Below are positions 51,414 through 57,997 of a stretch of DNA of 64,000 bases, piece after piece. A program made the translations under genes and the position numbers. The notes below the pieces were generated by a model, which saw only the letters and a list, made by a program, of their open reading frames with translations, searched no databases and was not told the origin of the DNA. The DNA is from Gemmatimonas aurantiaca T-27 (GTDB lineage Bacteria > Gemmatimonadota > Gemmatimonadetes > Gemmatimonadales > Gemmatimonadaceae), in assembly GCF_000010305.1 (NCBI RefSeq), contig NC_012489.1, positions 2,115,646 to 2,179,645 of the forward strand. The letters are read 5' to 3'. How positions within the stretch are numbered: position 1 is the stretch's first letter; every line of letters begins with the position of its first letter.

Positions 51414-51656
51414 TTAGCAGATCGCGGAGTTCGAGGTGAACAAACGAGTAACCATCTGCGCGACTTCATGTGCGTTGATGCGCTTCACCAAGAACGGCTT
51501 CACGCCAAACTCGTGATATCCCCGCTTCAAGGCGTCCACATAGCTTTCGAATGTGTCCACGACCGAATCCTCGTGGATAAGGACAAAGCGCCCTTCCTGC
51601 TCGCGCAGTTCTGGGAGCTTCGCGTTGTACGTCTTCAGTTCTCGTTCGAGTGCCAT
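51414..51656 (-). CDS. Small partner protein of the retropepsin (DUF5678-like)
   Basis: 80 residues from ATG 51656. MALERELKTYNAKLPELREQ, then GRFVLIHEDSVVDTFESYVDAL and KPFLVKRIN. The GRFVLIH...V...F.SY.DAL pattern resembles DUF5678-type domains. I recall it frequently encoded next to small aspartic proteases in bacteria. It begins the cassette; an ACGGAG-like ribosome site precedes it. Confidence 0.65.
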   Translation of the reverse strand: MALERELKTYNAKLPELREQEGRFVLIHEDSVVDTFESYVDALKRGYHEFGVKPFLVKRINAHEVAQMVTRLFTSNSAIC

Positions 51657-51865
51657 GGGTGCTCCGTTTAGGTCTCCTCTAATAAAATACGACGCCCCTG
51701 TGCAAGGGGTAACTGCGGATGTTCAGCTACCTTACCAGTGACGCATCTAGGCAGGCATCCCGATCCTTCTGATGGGTTTCCACACTCATCAACATGTTGC
51801 CTGCGGTCACAATTGCGGGACGGATTTGGTGACGGTAGCGTCATGGCAACCAAACAGAACCCGAA
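51657..51865. promoter_or_regulatory. Divergent control region of the cassette
   Basis: About 210 bases, AT-richer than the phage average, between the minus-strand cassette and a plus-strand gene. It holds a short inverted repeat CCCCT-GTGCA-AGGGG near 51694, a possible operator. A promoter for the cassette probably lies within about 50 bases of 51690, but no convincing hexamer pair was fixed. Confidence 0.45.
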
Positions 51866-52123
51866 ATGACAACATATCTGTACGACGTAGCCGTTGACAT
51901 GATTCACCCGGTTCAGGCAAAGCCGGGTGACCGCCTTGTGGTCCGTCCAGGCCATGCCCGTCCGATCGTTGTCGTCAGAAAGATGAAAGGCCAGTGGGCT
52001 CCTGTTCGTATCGGTCCACCAAACTTTGGCGCTCTCATCCTTCAGGAGGACGACGGAGTCATCATTCTCCGTCAGCCCGCCTATGCGGATCTTGCGGCTG
52101 AGATTCAGCGTCTTCAGGCATAG
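51866..52123 (+). CDS. Hypothetical small protein
   Basis: 85 residues from ATG 51866 without a clear ribosome site. AKPGDRLVVRPGHARPIVVVRK looks like a small beta-barrel. The 3' end overlaps the repressor gene's end by 62 bases on the opposite strand. Protein-like but unrecognised. Confidence 0.5.
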   Translation: MTTYLYDVAVDMIHPVQAKPGDRLVVRPGHARPIVVVRKMKGQWAPVRIGPPNFGALILQEDDGVIILRQPAYADLAAEIQRLQA

Positions 52124-52502
52124 GTAGGTCGGCTGCGTCGATTGAGGCTTTTTCGTCCGGTGAGACGGGGAGCCTCTTAATGTGCGAAACGACTTCTTCG
52201 AGGATCTCCTGCCCCTCGCGGAAGAGGTCAAGTGCTTTAGTGGCTTTCTGTTGTAACTCAGAGATGGGGACTTCGGCTCCCATCTCTTTTGCGTACCAGC
52301 GCCGATAGAGCGCCCAAGTCTGAGGTAGCGGCTTGCGGTCCTCGTTGTCCAAGAACTTCGACAGCGTGACCTGCAGGACCCCCATGTCTGCCGCGATGGT
52401 CGAGACCCTTGCTCCCATCTCCCTGCGGTGGCTGATGCGCGCACGCAGCCACACAAGCGACTCATCGTCGGGTTCGAGACCAAGTTTTTTGGGCGGTTCC
52501 AT
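52062..52502 (-). CDS. Probable phage repressor with HTH
   Basis: 146 residues from ATG 52502. N-terminal half: LVWLRARISHRREMGARVSTIAADMG, then VLQVTLSKFLDNEDRKPL, is a helix-turn-helix of the Cro/CI type (TIAADMG-VLQVTLSKFL). The C-terminal half is helical and acidic, without a LexA/S24 Ser-Lys pair, so it may not be RecA-cleavable. It is divergent from the promoter driving the recombination operon, the place of a lysogeny repressor. Confidence 0.65.
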   Translation of the reverse strand: MEPPKKLGLEPDDESLVWLRARISHRREMGARVSTIAADMGVLQVTLSKFLDNEDRKPLPQTWALYRRWYAKEMGAEVPISELQQKATKALDLFREGQEILEEVVSHIKRLPVSPDEKASIDAADLPMPEDAESQPQDPHRRADGE

Positions 52503-52509
52503 AATGTTC

Positions 52510-52538
52510 TTGACAAGGTTAATACGGTACGATACTGT
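52510..52538 (+). promoter_or_regulatory. Strong rightward early promoter
   Basis: TTGACA (52510-52515), a 17-base spacer and TACTGT (52533-52538). The -35 is perfect; the -10 keeps its first two and last bases. It points to the xis-like gene and the recombination genes. Operator-like repeats overlap its -10. Confidence 0.75.
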
Positions 52539-52550
52539 AGTGGCGTACCG
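52523..52550. promoter_or_regulatory. Candidate repressor operators
   Basis: 17-bp near palindrome TACGGTACGATACTGTA (52523-52539), with half-sites TACGGTA and TACAGTA. In addition, CGGTACG (52525-52531) pairs with an inverted CGTACCG (52544-52550), giving a third half-site. The first operator covers the spacer and -10 of the rightward promoter and lies upstream of the divergent repressor. Confidence 0.6.
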
Positions 52551-52573
52551 CACGACACGAGCATGACAACCCC

Positions 52574-52798
52574 ATGACTATGACACCCAAGGTTCCACGT
52601 CGCCAGTCGAGGACGGCCCCTGTAATCACACAGGCGGAAGCGGCGCGCATCGTCGGCATCGCTCGCCAGAACGTGTTGGGAGCCGTTGCCCGTGGTGACC
52701 TCGTCGCCGCGCCGGGGACAGACCCGGTGATGATCACGCGGAAGTCTGCTGAGCGCTGGGCGGCCGAGCGTCATGCCGCCGAACAGTCGGCGGCTTAG
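52574..52798 (+). CDS. Cro/excisionase-like HTH protein
   Basis: 74 residues from ATG 52574 (ATG 52580 also possible). ITQAEAARIVGIARQNVLGAVARG, then MITRKSAERWAAER, is a winged-helix/HTH_17 pattern seen in excisionases and small phage regulators. It is the first gene of the rightward operon. Confidence 0.65.
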   Translation: MTMTPKVPRRQSRTAPVITQAEAARIVGIARQNVLGAVARGDLVAAPGTDPVMITRKSAERWAAERHAAEQSAA

Positions 52799-52863
52799 TT
52801 GGTGGTGGCACTCCGTTCATGAATCGCATGAGCGGAGAGTAGCCGGGAGGTGAGAGCCCCGGC

Positions 52864-52886
52864 CCCCGCAGCCTGCGGGGTTTGTT
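52864..52886 (+). terminator. Terminator after the first early gene
   Basis: Perfect 7-bp arms CCCCGCA (52864-52870) and TGCGGGG (52874-52880), a 3-base loop, then TTTGTT. It lies between the Cro/xis-like gene and the rest of the operon, as tR1 lies after cro in lambda. Confidence 0.6.
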
Positions 52887-52924
52887 GAACCGCGCGACGC
52901 CGCGCAATCCAAGGAGCGAGGGGG

Positions 52925-53233
52925 ATGGGTGAGTTACAGCCGAGAACCGAATCCACCATGAGACATGCCGCTGTCCGGCGCGCATCCCGTGTGTGGCAGG
53001 AGTGCGCGGTGCATGTACGGGGCACGCTGCGCAACTACGGCGTGCAGGGCGAACTGCGGCGCCTCGATGAGTATGCGGCAGGCACACGCGGTGGTGGATG
53101 GGCCGCGTTCGTCGCGGACTTCGCGTTCTACTGCCGCTCACAGGGCATGTCGCGTGACGAGACAGCGATGCACGTCGCGACGACCGCAGAGCAAATCGTA
53201 TTGGGCGCGTTCGACACGAGCGACGCAGCCTGA
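52925..53233 (+). CDS. Hypothetical phage protein
   Basis: 102 residues from ATG 52925 with a purine-rich ribosome-site region (AAGGAGCGAGGGGG). Basic N-terminus, helical body (GWAAFVADFAFYCRSQGMSRD). Unrecognised. Confidence 0.6.
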   Translation: MGELQPRTESTMRHAAVRRASRVWQECAVHVRGTLRNYGVQGELRRLDEYAAGTRGGGWAAFVADFAFYCRSQGMSRDETAMHVATTAEQIVLGAFDTSDAA

Positions 53234-53324
53234 AAACACAAACGCCGCCCGTGAGAGGGGCGGCGCTGTGCGAAGCGAGGGCGGCGCAGTGCGCCGAACA
53301 CACAATCTAACCGGAGTGAGGGCG

Positions 53325-53516
53325 ATGGAACAGATCCGACCACGCGACACCGTACTCCCGATGTATCCGCTGGGCTCGAGGAAATTCGCCGGGGGCCGCA
53401 TCGGCCCCACCCGCCAGACGAGCACCGGCACGACGTTGCGGTTGGTGGCCGTCGTCGGCACCGCCGCGCTCAAGATCACCACCGTGCAGCCGCCCGTGGG
53501 GCCGAGGGTGGCGTGA
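53325..53516 (+). CDS. Hypothetical small phage protein
   Basis: 63 residues from ATG 53325. Basic, Gly/Thr-rich. The upstream gap contains a perfect 8-bp inverted repeat (CGCCGCCC at 53243-53250 and GGGCGGCG at 53258-53265) without a U-run. Unrecognised. Confidence 0.5.
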   Translation: MEQIRPRDTVLPMYPLGSRKFAGGRIGPTRQTSTGTTLRLVAVVGTAALKITTVQPPVGPRVA

Positions 53517-54265
53517 ATCCTCTCATCAAACCCGAGCGCGCGGCGTTGCTGGAGACGGTGACGTTCGCCGTCGGTGGGCACGCGAGAGCGCAGGACGCGT
53601 ACTGCGTGATGGAGGCGGTGGCGTACATCGCCGGCGAACCGTGGAGCGATCAGCCCCAGTGCGTGTCGCCCGTGATCGCGGCGTTCTGCCGCAACTGGAA
53701 CGACAATCTGCCGGAGCCGCCGCGTACGGAACTGCTGCGTCCCTTGGTGCCGTTGCTTATGGGCACGCGCACGACAGAGGGTGACGAGCAGACACGCGCA
53801 TGGATGGCGACGGATTGGCTTGCGCGTGTGCAGACGCCGGCGTGGTTGCGTCTCGCTGGGCTCACCGCCGAAGCGCAGGCGATCGAGGCGTGTGCGCGGA
53901 TCGTGGACGCGACAACGGCGCGTGCGGCACAGCCGGCGCTTGATGATGCGCGCACGAAAGCGGCCGCTGCGAGGGCCGCTGCGAGGGCCGCTGCGTGGGA
54001 CGCTGCGTGGGACGCTGCGAGGGCCGCTGCGGGGGCCGCTGCGGGGGCCGCTGCGAGGGCCGCTGCGTGGGACGCTGCGTGGGACGCTGCGGCGGCCGCT
54101 GCGAGGGACGCTGCGTGGGACGCTGCGAGGGCCGCTGCGGGGGCCGCTGCGGGGGCCGCTGCGAGGGACGCTGCGTGTCAGAAGCTCGCGCCGACCGTCA
54201 CTGAATTGCAGGCCAGTGCGGTCGAGTTGATCCGTGCGATGTGCGAAGTCGGGAGGGCATCATGA
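53513..54265 (+). CDS. Conserved phage protein with Ala-rich tandem repeats
   Basis: 250 residues from GTG 53513. The N-terminal domain (VMEAVAYIAGEPWSDQPQC, VSPVIAAFCRNWNDNLP, EQTRAWMATDWLARVQTPAW) is a conserved family I recognise from many phages and actinobacteria but cannot name a function for. It is followed by a long helix of tetrapeptide repeats (AAWD, AARA, AAGA) from a 12-bp DNA repeat, then a short end. Repeat number probably varies between strains. Confidence 0.7.
   Translation: MNPLIKPERAALLETVTFAVGGHARAQDAYCVMEAVAYIAGEPWSDQPQCVSPVIAAFCRNWNDNLPEPPRTELLRPLVPLLMGTRTTEGDEQTRAWMATDWLARVQTPAWLRLAGLTAEAQAIEACARIVDATTARAAQPALDDARTKAAAARAAARAAAWDAAWDAARAAAGAAAGAAARAAAWDAAWDAAAAAARDAAWDAARAAAGAAAGAAARDAACQKLAPTVTELQASAVELIRAMCEVGRAS
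53966..54169 (+). repeat. 12-bp coding minisatellite
   Basis: Seventeen full tandem 12-bp units (GCTGCG + AGGGCC, TGGGAC, GGGGCC, AGGGAC, GCGGCC variants), plus a partial eighteenth. Units keep the reading frame. A larger repeating block (two WD-type units, an R, two G, an R) is visible, as if blocks were duplicated. Confidence 0.9.
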
Positions 54266-54528
54266 CCCCCTTCCCCGACCCGCCCGGCGAGGATCATCGG
54301 GAGACGCATCTGTCGATGCTGGCAGAGCAGCGCGAAGCGCGTGTTGAAAGAATCGCTAGCGATATGGTGGACGAGGCGCGGAGTCGCACCGCCACCGATC
54401 TATTGGCGCTGCGCTGGATCGCGAACGAGTTCGAGGACTCGCCGGAGCGGACCAGAGCGTTTGAGCTGCTGCTTGATCGCATTTTCACCGAGCGAAGAGC
54501 AGCGGAAGTGCTGAGGAATGCGGCATGA
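54262..54528 (+). CDS. Hypothetical helical phage protein
   Basis: 88 residues from ATG 54262. Charged, helical (THLSMLAEQREARVERIASD). It overlaps the nuclease start. Unrecognised. Confidence 0.55.
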   Translation: MTPFPDPPGEDHRETHLSMLAEQREARVERIASDMVDEARSRTATDLLALRWIANEFEDSPERTRAFELLLDRIFTERRAAEVLRNAA

Positions 54529-55496
54529 GTGAGCCGACGTATGGCACGAAAGAGTACGTCGACGACCGCCGCAACTATCTCGGCGCGTCCGATATGCCGA
54601 TGGCGTGCGGCCGCAGCGAGTACGGTGGCCCGCTCGATCTCGTGCGGCTGAAACTCGGCCTCGACACGGTCGAAGAAACCCACGCGATGAAGCGGGGGCA
54701 CATCTACGAACCGGCGATCATGGCGGAGTTCGCGGTGCTGCATCCGGACATCCAGTTGCAGGAGTGCGGCACGATGCGGCACCCCAAGGGTGACTGGCTG
54801 CGAGCGCGTCCGGACCGCATCGGCATCACTCCGTATGGCAAGGCCGTCGTCGAAGCCAAGCTCGTCACGCCGTATCTGATGGACCACTATGGCGAGAGCG
54901 GCAGCGACCAGGTGCCGGACGACAAGCTCATTCAGGTGCAAACGCAGTTGATGGTGACGGGGCTGTCCATCGGCTTCTGCGTCGTCAACTTCGGCTTCGA
55001 GACGCGTGAGTTCATCGTCGAACGCGACCGCGAAATGCAGGAGGCGATCTACGCCATCGGCCACGATCTCTGGCACGATCACGTCCTGAAGGGCGTGCTG
55101 CCGGACCCGATCCCGCTGGTCGATTCGATGCAGGCGATCCAGCGCACGTACACGCTGCACTCGGATCATCTAGTGGATGCGGACGAGCGCGTTGCCGAGA
55201 TGATCCGCGAGTTCGGCGAACTGAAGTCGCTGGCGAAAGAAACCGAAGAACGCTCCGACGAACTGAAAGCCAATCTGGCCATGGCCATCGGTCGCAACTA
55301 CGGCGTATCCCTGCCGGACGGCGAGCGCGTGATCTGGCCGGAGACGAAGGGGCGCGGCTCCGTGGACTACAAGGCGATCGTCGAATTCATGAACGTGCCC
55401 GACGAAGTGATCCAGCAACACACCTCGCGCGGTGCGCCCTATCGCACCATGCGCTACTACCCGGCGAAAGCCCCGAAGCAGAGGAAGGCGGCATGA
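54525..55496 (+). CDS. YqaJ-type recombination exonuclease
   Basis: 323 residues. YqaJ (PD-(D/E)XK) pattern: RNYLGASDMPMACG, KRGHIYEPAIMAEF (acid after the RG), RARPDRIGI (Asp), VVEAKLVTPY (ExK) and IQVQTQLMVTG (Gln). A helical end follows. As in lambda Red, such a 5'-3' exonuclease makes single-stranded tails for annealing. It overlaps the next gene, the likely partner. Confidence 0.85.
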   Translation: MSEPTYGTKEYVDDRRNYLGASDMPMACGRSEYGGPLDLVRLKLGLDTVEETHAMKRGHIYEPAIMAEFAVLHPDIQLQECGTMRHPKGDWLRARPDRIGITPYGKAVVEAKLVTPYLMDHYGESGSDQVPDDKLIQVQTQLMVTGLSIGFCVVNFGFETREFIVERDREMQEAIYAIGHDLWHDHVLKGVLPDPIPLVDSMQAIQRTYTLHSDHLVDADERVAEMIREFGELKSLAKETEERSDELKANLAMAIGRNYGVSLPDGERVIWPETKGRGSVDYKAIVEFMNVPDEVIQQHTSRGAPYRTMRYYPAKAPKQRKAA

Positions 55497-56518
55497 CCAG
55501 TGTGATGACGATCCCGGCGGGGCCGATGGACATTGTGCCGAACACCACGCACGAACCGTCGTTGCCTGCTCTCTCCGCGCAGGGCGAAACGGCGAGCACC
55601 GCCGCTGCCGTGCAGGCTAAGACGCAGGTCGAGGCGCGCTACATGATGGCGATGCACCGTCCGCGCTCGCTGATGCAGTTTCGTGCGAGACTGCTCGATG
55701 CGTGCAAGCGTCCGCGCTTCGCGGAGACGGCGCGCTATGCCAAGCCTGTGGGCGGCGGCAAAGTGGTGGGCTGGTCGATCCGCTTCGCCGAGGAGTGCGC
55801 GCGGTCACTCGGGAATCTGCTCGTCGAAAGCGCGGTGATCTACGACGACGCGGGCATCCGCATCCTGCGCGTGATGGTGACGGACCTCGAAACGAATCTC
55901 ACCTACCCGACGGACGTGACAGTGGTGAAGACGGTGGAGCGGTCGAAACTCAAGGACGGGCAGGTCGCGATCAAGACGCGCACGAACAGCAACGGGCGCC
56001 CGACGTACCTGGTCGAGGCGAGTGAAGACGATCTGCTCAACAAGCAGAATGCGCTGATCTCGAAAGCGATCCGCACGGCGGTGCTGCGCGTGGTGCCGGG
56101 CGACATCCTCGAAGAAGCGCTGGAGCAGGTCGAGGACACTGTACGCAACGAAGACGCGAAGGACCCGGCCGAGAAGGCGAAGAAGATCGCCGATGCGTTC
56201 TACGGGCTCGGCGTGATGCCGGATCGCCTTGAAGCGCTGCTGGGGCACCCGTTGGCACAGGTGTCGCCGGCCGAAGTGACCAAGATGCGCACGTGGATCA
56301 CCGCCATGAAGGACGGCGATGCGTCATGGGGCGACATCGAAGAAGCGTTCGGCGTGGAGACGCAGAAGCAGGAAGCCGCTGGGCAGCCGGTGAGTGCGAA
56401 GGCGTCGGCGCTCAAAGAGAAGCTGGCGCAGCGGCGTGCGGCGAAGCAGCCCACTGAGGCGGCTGCTGACGTGCCGAGCGAGGAAGCGCCGTCTCGTGAG
56501 CCCGGCGAGGAAGCGTGA
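55493..56518 (+). CDS. Possible ssDNA annealing or recombination partner
   Basis: 341 residues. Conserved blocks RYMMAMHRPRSLMQFRARLL, GWSIRFAEECARSLGNL, VMVTDLETNLTYPTDVTV and LLNKQNALISKAIRTAVL belong to a phage family often found beside YqaJ. Context suggests an annealing function, but I see no RecT/Erf/Rad52 diagnostic motif. The end is disordered and Glu-rich. Confidence 0.6.
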   Translation: MTSVMTIPAGPMDIVPNTTHEPSLPALSAQGETASTAAAVQAKTQVEARYMMAMHRPRSLMQFRARLLDACKRPRFAETARYAKPVGGGKVVGWSIRFAEECARSLGNLLVESAVIYDDAGIRILRVMVTDLETNLTYPTDVTVVKTVERSKLKDGQVAIKTRTNSNGRPTYLVEASEDDLLNKQNALISKAIRTAVLRVVPGDILEEALEQVEDTVRNEDAKDPAEKAKKIADAFYGLGVMPDRLEALLGHPLAQVSPAEVTKMRTWITAMKDGDASWGDIEEAFGVETQKQEAAGQPVSAKASALKEKLAQRRAAKQPTEAAADVPSEEAPSREPGEEA

Positions 56519-56736
56519 TGCCGCCGAGCGCGGGGGAGCTGCGGGCCACCGTCTCGAAAGCCACCTACACGATGGCGGAGGTCGCGGTGCTCTTTGGTGT
56601 CGCACGCCAGGACGTGTATGGCATGCCCGCGGTGATGGCGTGTCGTATCCGTCGGGTGGGCAAATCCCGCGTCCGCTACAGCAAGGCCAAGATCGACGCG
56701 TTGCTCGGGATTGAGCCGCTGCGAGCTGCCGCATGA
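56518..56736 (+). CDS. HTH_17 / excisionase-like protein
   Basis: 72 residues from ATG 56518. TYTMAEVAVLFGVARQDVYGM, then RRVGKSRVRYSKAKIDALL, matches the DNA-binding domain of small Xis/HTH_17 proteins. It overlaps the integrase start, the usual site for a directionality factor. Confidence 0.7.
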   Translation: MPPSAGELRATVSKATYTMAEVAVLFGVARQDVYGMPAVMACRIRRVGKSRVRYSKAKIDALLGIEPLRAAA

Positions 56737-57869
56737 TGAGCCCGTGGCGGAAGCAGGGGCGCCCCGGGTTCGTGCTGCGCGTCTACGCGGGTGAGGCGCA
56801 CAAGGTCTGCGGGTGCGGCACCACGCTGCAGACGGTCGCCGACGACGTGGCCGAGTGGGTGGAGAAGCTACAGCAGTCGCCGAACGCGCAGGCGGTGGCC
56901 GTGCTGCGCGCCATCGTGGGCGAGGAGATCACGCTGGCGAAAGCGTACGAGTTGGGCACTGAGGGGACGCTGGCCTATCTCGCCGCGCAAGCGGAGGCGG
57001 CCCAGGACATCGACCTCCTGCCCCACCTCACCGCGTGGCACGTCATCAAGGGCAAAGCCGCGCGGGGGGCCGCGTCGGCTGACCGGTATCTGATCCAGAT
57101 TCAGGCGCTGTTTCCCGAGGCCCCGCTGCGCCGCTCTTTGCTCACGGCGCCGATCGTGGCCGCGCGACTGGACGAGCTGGACGTCCCGAGCGATGCCACC
57201 CGTAACCGGTACCGGGCCGCGCTGTCCACGTGGTGTCGGTGGCTGATGCGTCGAGGGATACTGGAGAGCAACCCCGCGCAGAGTGCTGGCGGCTACAGCG
57301 AGCCGCTCAAGGCGATCCGGTTCCGGTCGATGACGCAGGCACAGGCGGTGATCGAACGGCTGGCGGACCCGGAGGACCGGGCGCGCGAGGCGCTGATGGC
57401 CGGCACGGGCATGGACTGGTCGGATGTGGCCCGGCTGCGCCGGCAGGATATCGACCTGTCGGGCGACCTCCCCACGGTGCGATGTGATGGCAGCAAGACG
57501 CCGTGGCGCAACCGGGTCATTCACATCACGCAGCCGTGGGTACTCCCGTATTTCACGCCGTGGCTGCGCGGCAGGCTCCCGGGCGCCCTGCTGTTCTCGT
57601 GGGGCAATCGGGCCGCCCTGATGCGGCACTACGCGGCGTGCGATGCCGCCAAGGTGCCACGGTTCAAGATTCACGAGTGGCGGGACACGTATGCCGTGGC
57701 CGAACTGCAGGCCGGCGAACGTCCCGAGGTCGTGGCCCACCAGCTGGGGCATAAAGACGCCTCGCTCGTGTGGAAACGCTACGGCCGATACATCCCGCAG
57801 GCCCGCGATTACCGGGCCTCGCGCACTGCTACCCAAACTGCTACCCGGACCATACAGGAGGCGCGGTGA
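56733..57869 (+). CDS. int: Tyrosine integrase
   Basis: 378 residues. An N-terminal arm-binding/core-binding region (to about 190) and a catalytic domain. Present are Lys255 (CDGSKTPWRNR), His314-x-x-Arg317 (KIHEWRDTYAV), His340 (HQLGHKD) and the nucleophile Tyr350 (WKRYGRYIP). The usual first arginine (TG-x-R) is replaced by Asp228 in AGTGMDWSDV. It recombines attP with the tRNA-Leu 3' end and lies 5 bases from the right att core. If Asp228 truly stands at that place, activity may be altered or the active arginine lies elsewhere. Confidence 0.85.
   Translation: MMSPWRKQGRPGFVLRVYAGEAHKVCGCGTTLQTVADDVAEWVEKLQQSPNAQAVAVLRAIVGEEITLAKAYELGTEGTLAYLAAQAEAAQDIDLLPHLTAWHVIKGKAARGAASADRYLIQIQALFPEAPLRRSLLTAPIVAARLDELDVPSDATRNRYRAALSTWCRWLMRRGILESNPAQSAGGYSEPLKAIRFRSMTQAQAVIERLADPEDRAREALMAGTGMDWSDVARLRRQDIDLSGDLPTVRCDGSKTPWRNRVIHITQPWVLPYFTPWLRGRLPGALLFSWGNRAALMRHYAACDAAKVPRFKIHEWRDTYAVAELQAGERPEVVAHQLGHKDASLVWKRYGRYIPQARDYRASRTATQTATRTIQEAR
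57826..57847 (+). repeat. Putative integrase arm site, P arm
   Basis: 22 bases identical to 15274-15295, with two CTGCTACCC units 12 bases apart. It lies at the end of the integrase gene, 27 bases from the right att core. Confidence 0.6.
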
Positions 57870-57874
57870 ACGTG

Positions 57875-57933
57875 CATACCCGGAGCGGGACTCGAACCCG
57901 CACGACCTTGCGATCAGGGGATTTTAAGTCCCC
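57875..57933 (-). repeat. Right attachment site within tRNA-Leu
   Basis: 59 bases identical to the left site. It supplies the 3' half of the intact tRNA-Leu gene, so integration rebuilt the tRNA. Confidence 0.95.
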
Positions 57934-57959
57934 CGCGTCTACCATTTCGCCATCCGGGT
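57877..57959 (-). tRNA. tRNA-Leu (UAA)
   Basis: 83 nt. 7-bp acceptor stem (ACCCGGA/TCCGGGT), D-arm, anticodon TAA in loop ACTTAAAAT, long variable arm (class II), T-arm GCGGG-TTCGAGT-CCCGC, discriminator A. CCA is not encoded. The prophage target. Confidence 0.97.
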
Positions 57960-57997
57960 GCGTGCGGCCGCATGCATTGGCCGCGCGAATGCCGAAT

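Larger units (their letters stand above)
15123..57933. mobile_element. Integrated tailed-phage prophage
   Basis: The element is defined by a 59-bp perfect direct repeat at both ends, identical to the 3' part of tRNA-Leu. The integrase gene ends 5 bases from the right copy. Inside are recognisable integration, recombination, replication, packaging, capsid, lysis and tail modules. No core gene is visibly broken. No tape-measure, sheath or tube gene is seen, and three large Gln/Ala-rich proteins follow the tail genes, so a short-tailed (podovirus) particle is inferred. All genes are on the plus strand except a repressor and a three-gene cassette at 50785-52502. Confidence 0.95.

Noticed and set aside
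51668-52774. 368-codon minus-strand open frame across the repressor region
   Set aside because: It overlaps a better-supported repressor in another frame, crosses the switch promoter, and has low-complexity Arg/Ser content.
53243-53265. Inverted repeat after 53233 as a terminator
   Set aside because: The arms are perfect, but no U-run follows, so I do not list it as a terminator.
53966-54169. CRISPR-like reading of the tandem repeat
   Set aside because: Units are 12 bp, contiguous and in frame inside a gene; no spacers and no cas genes.
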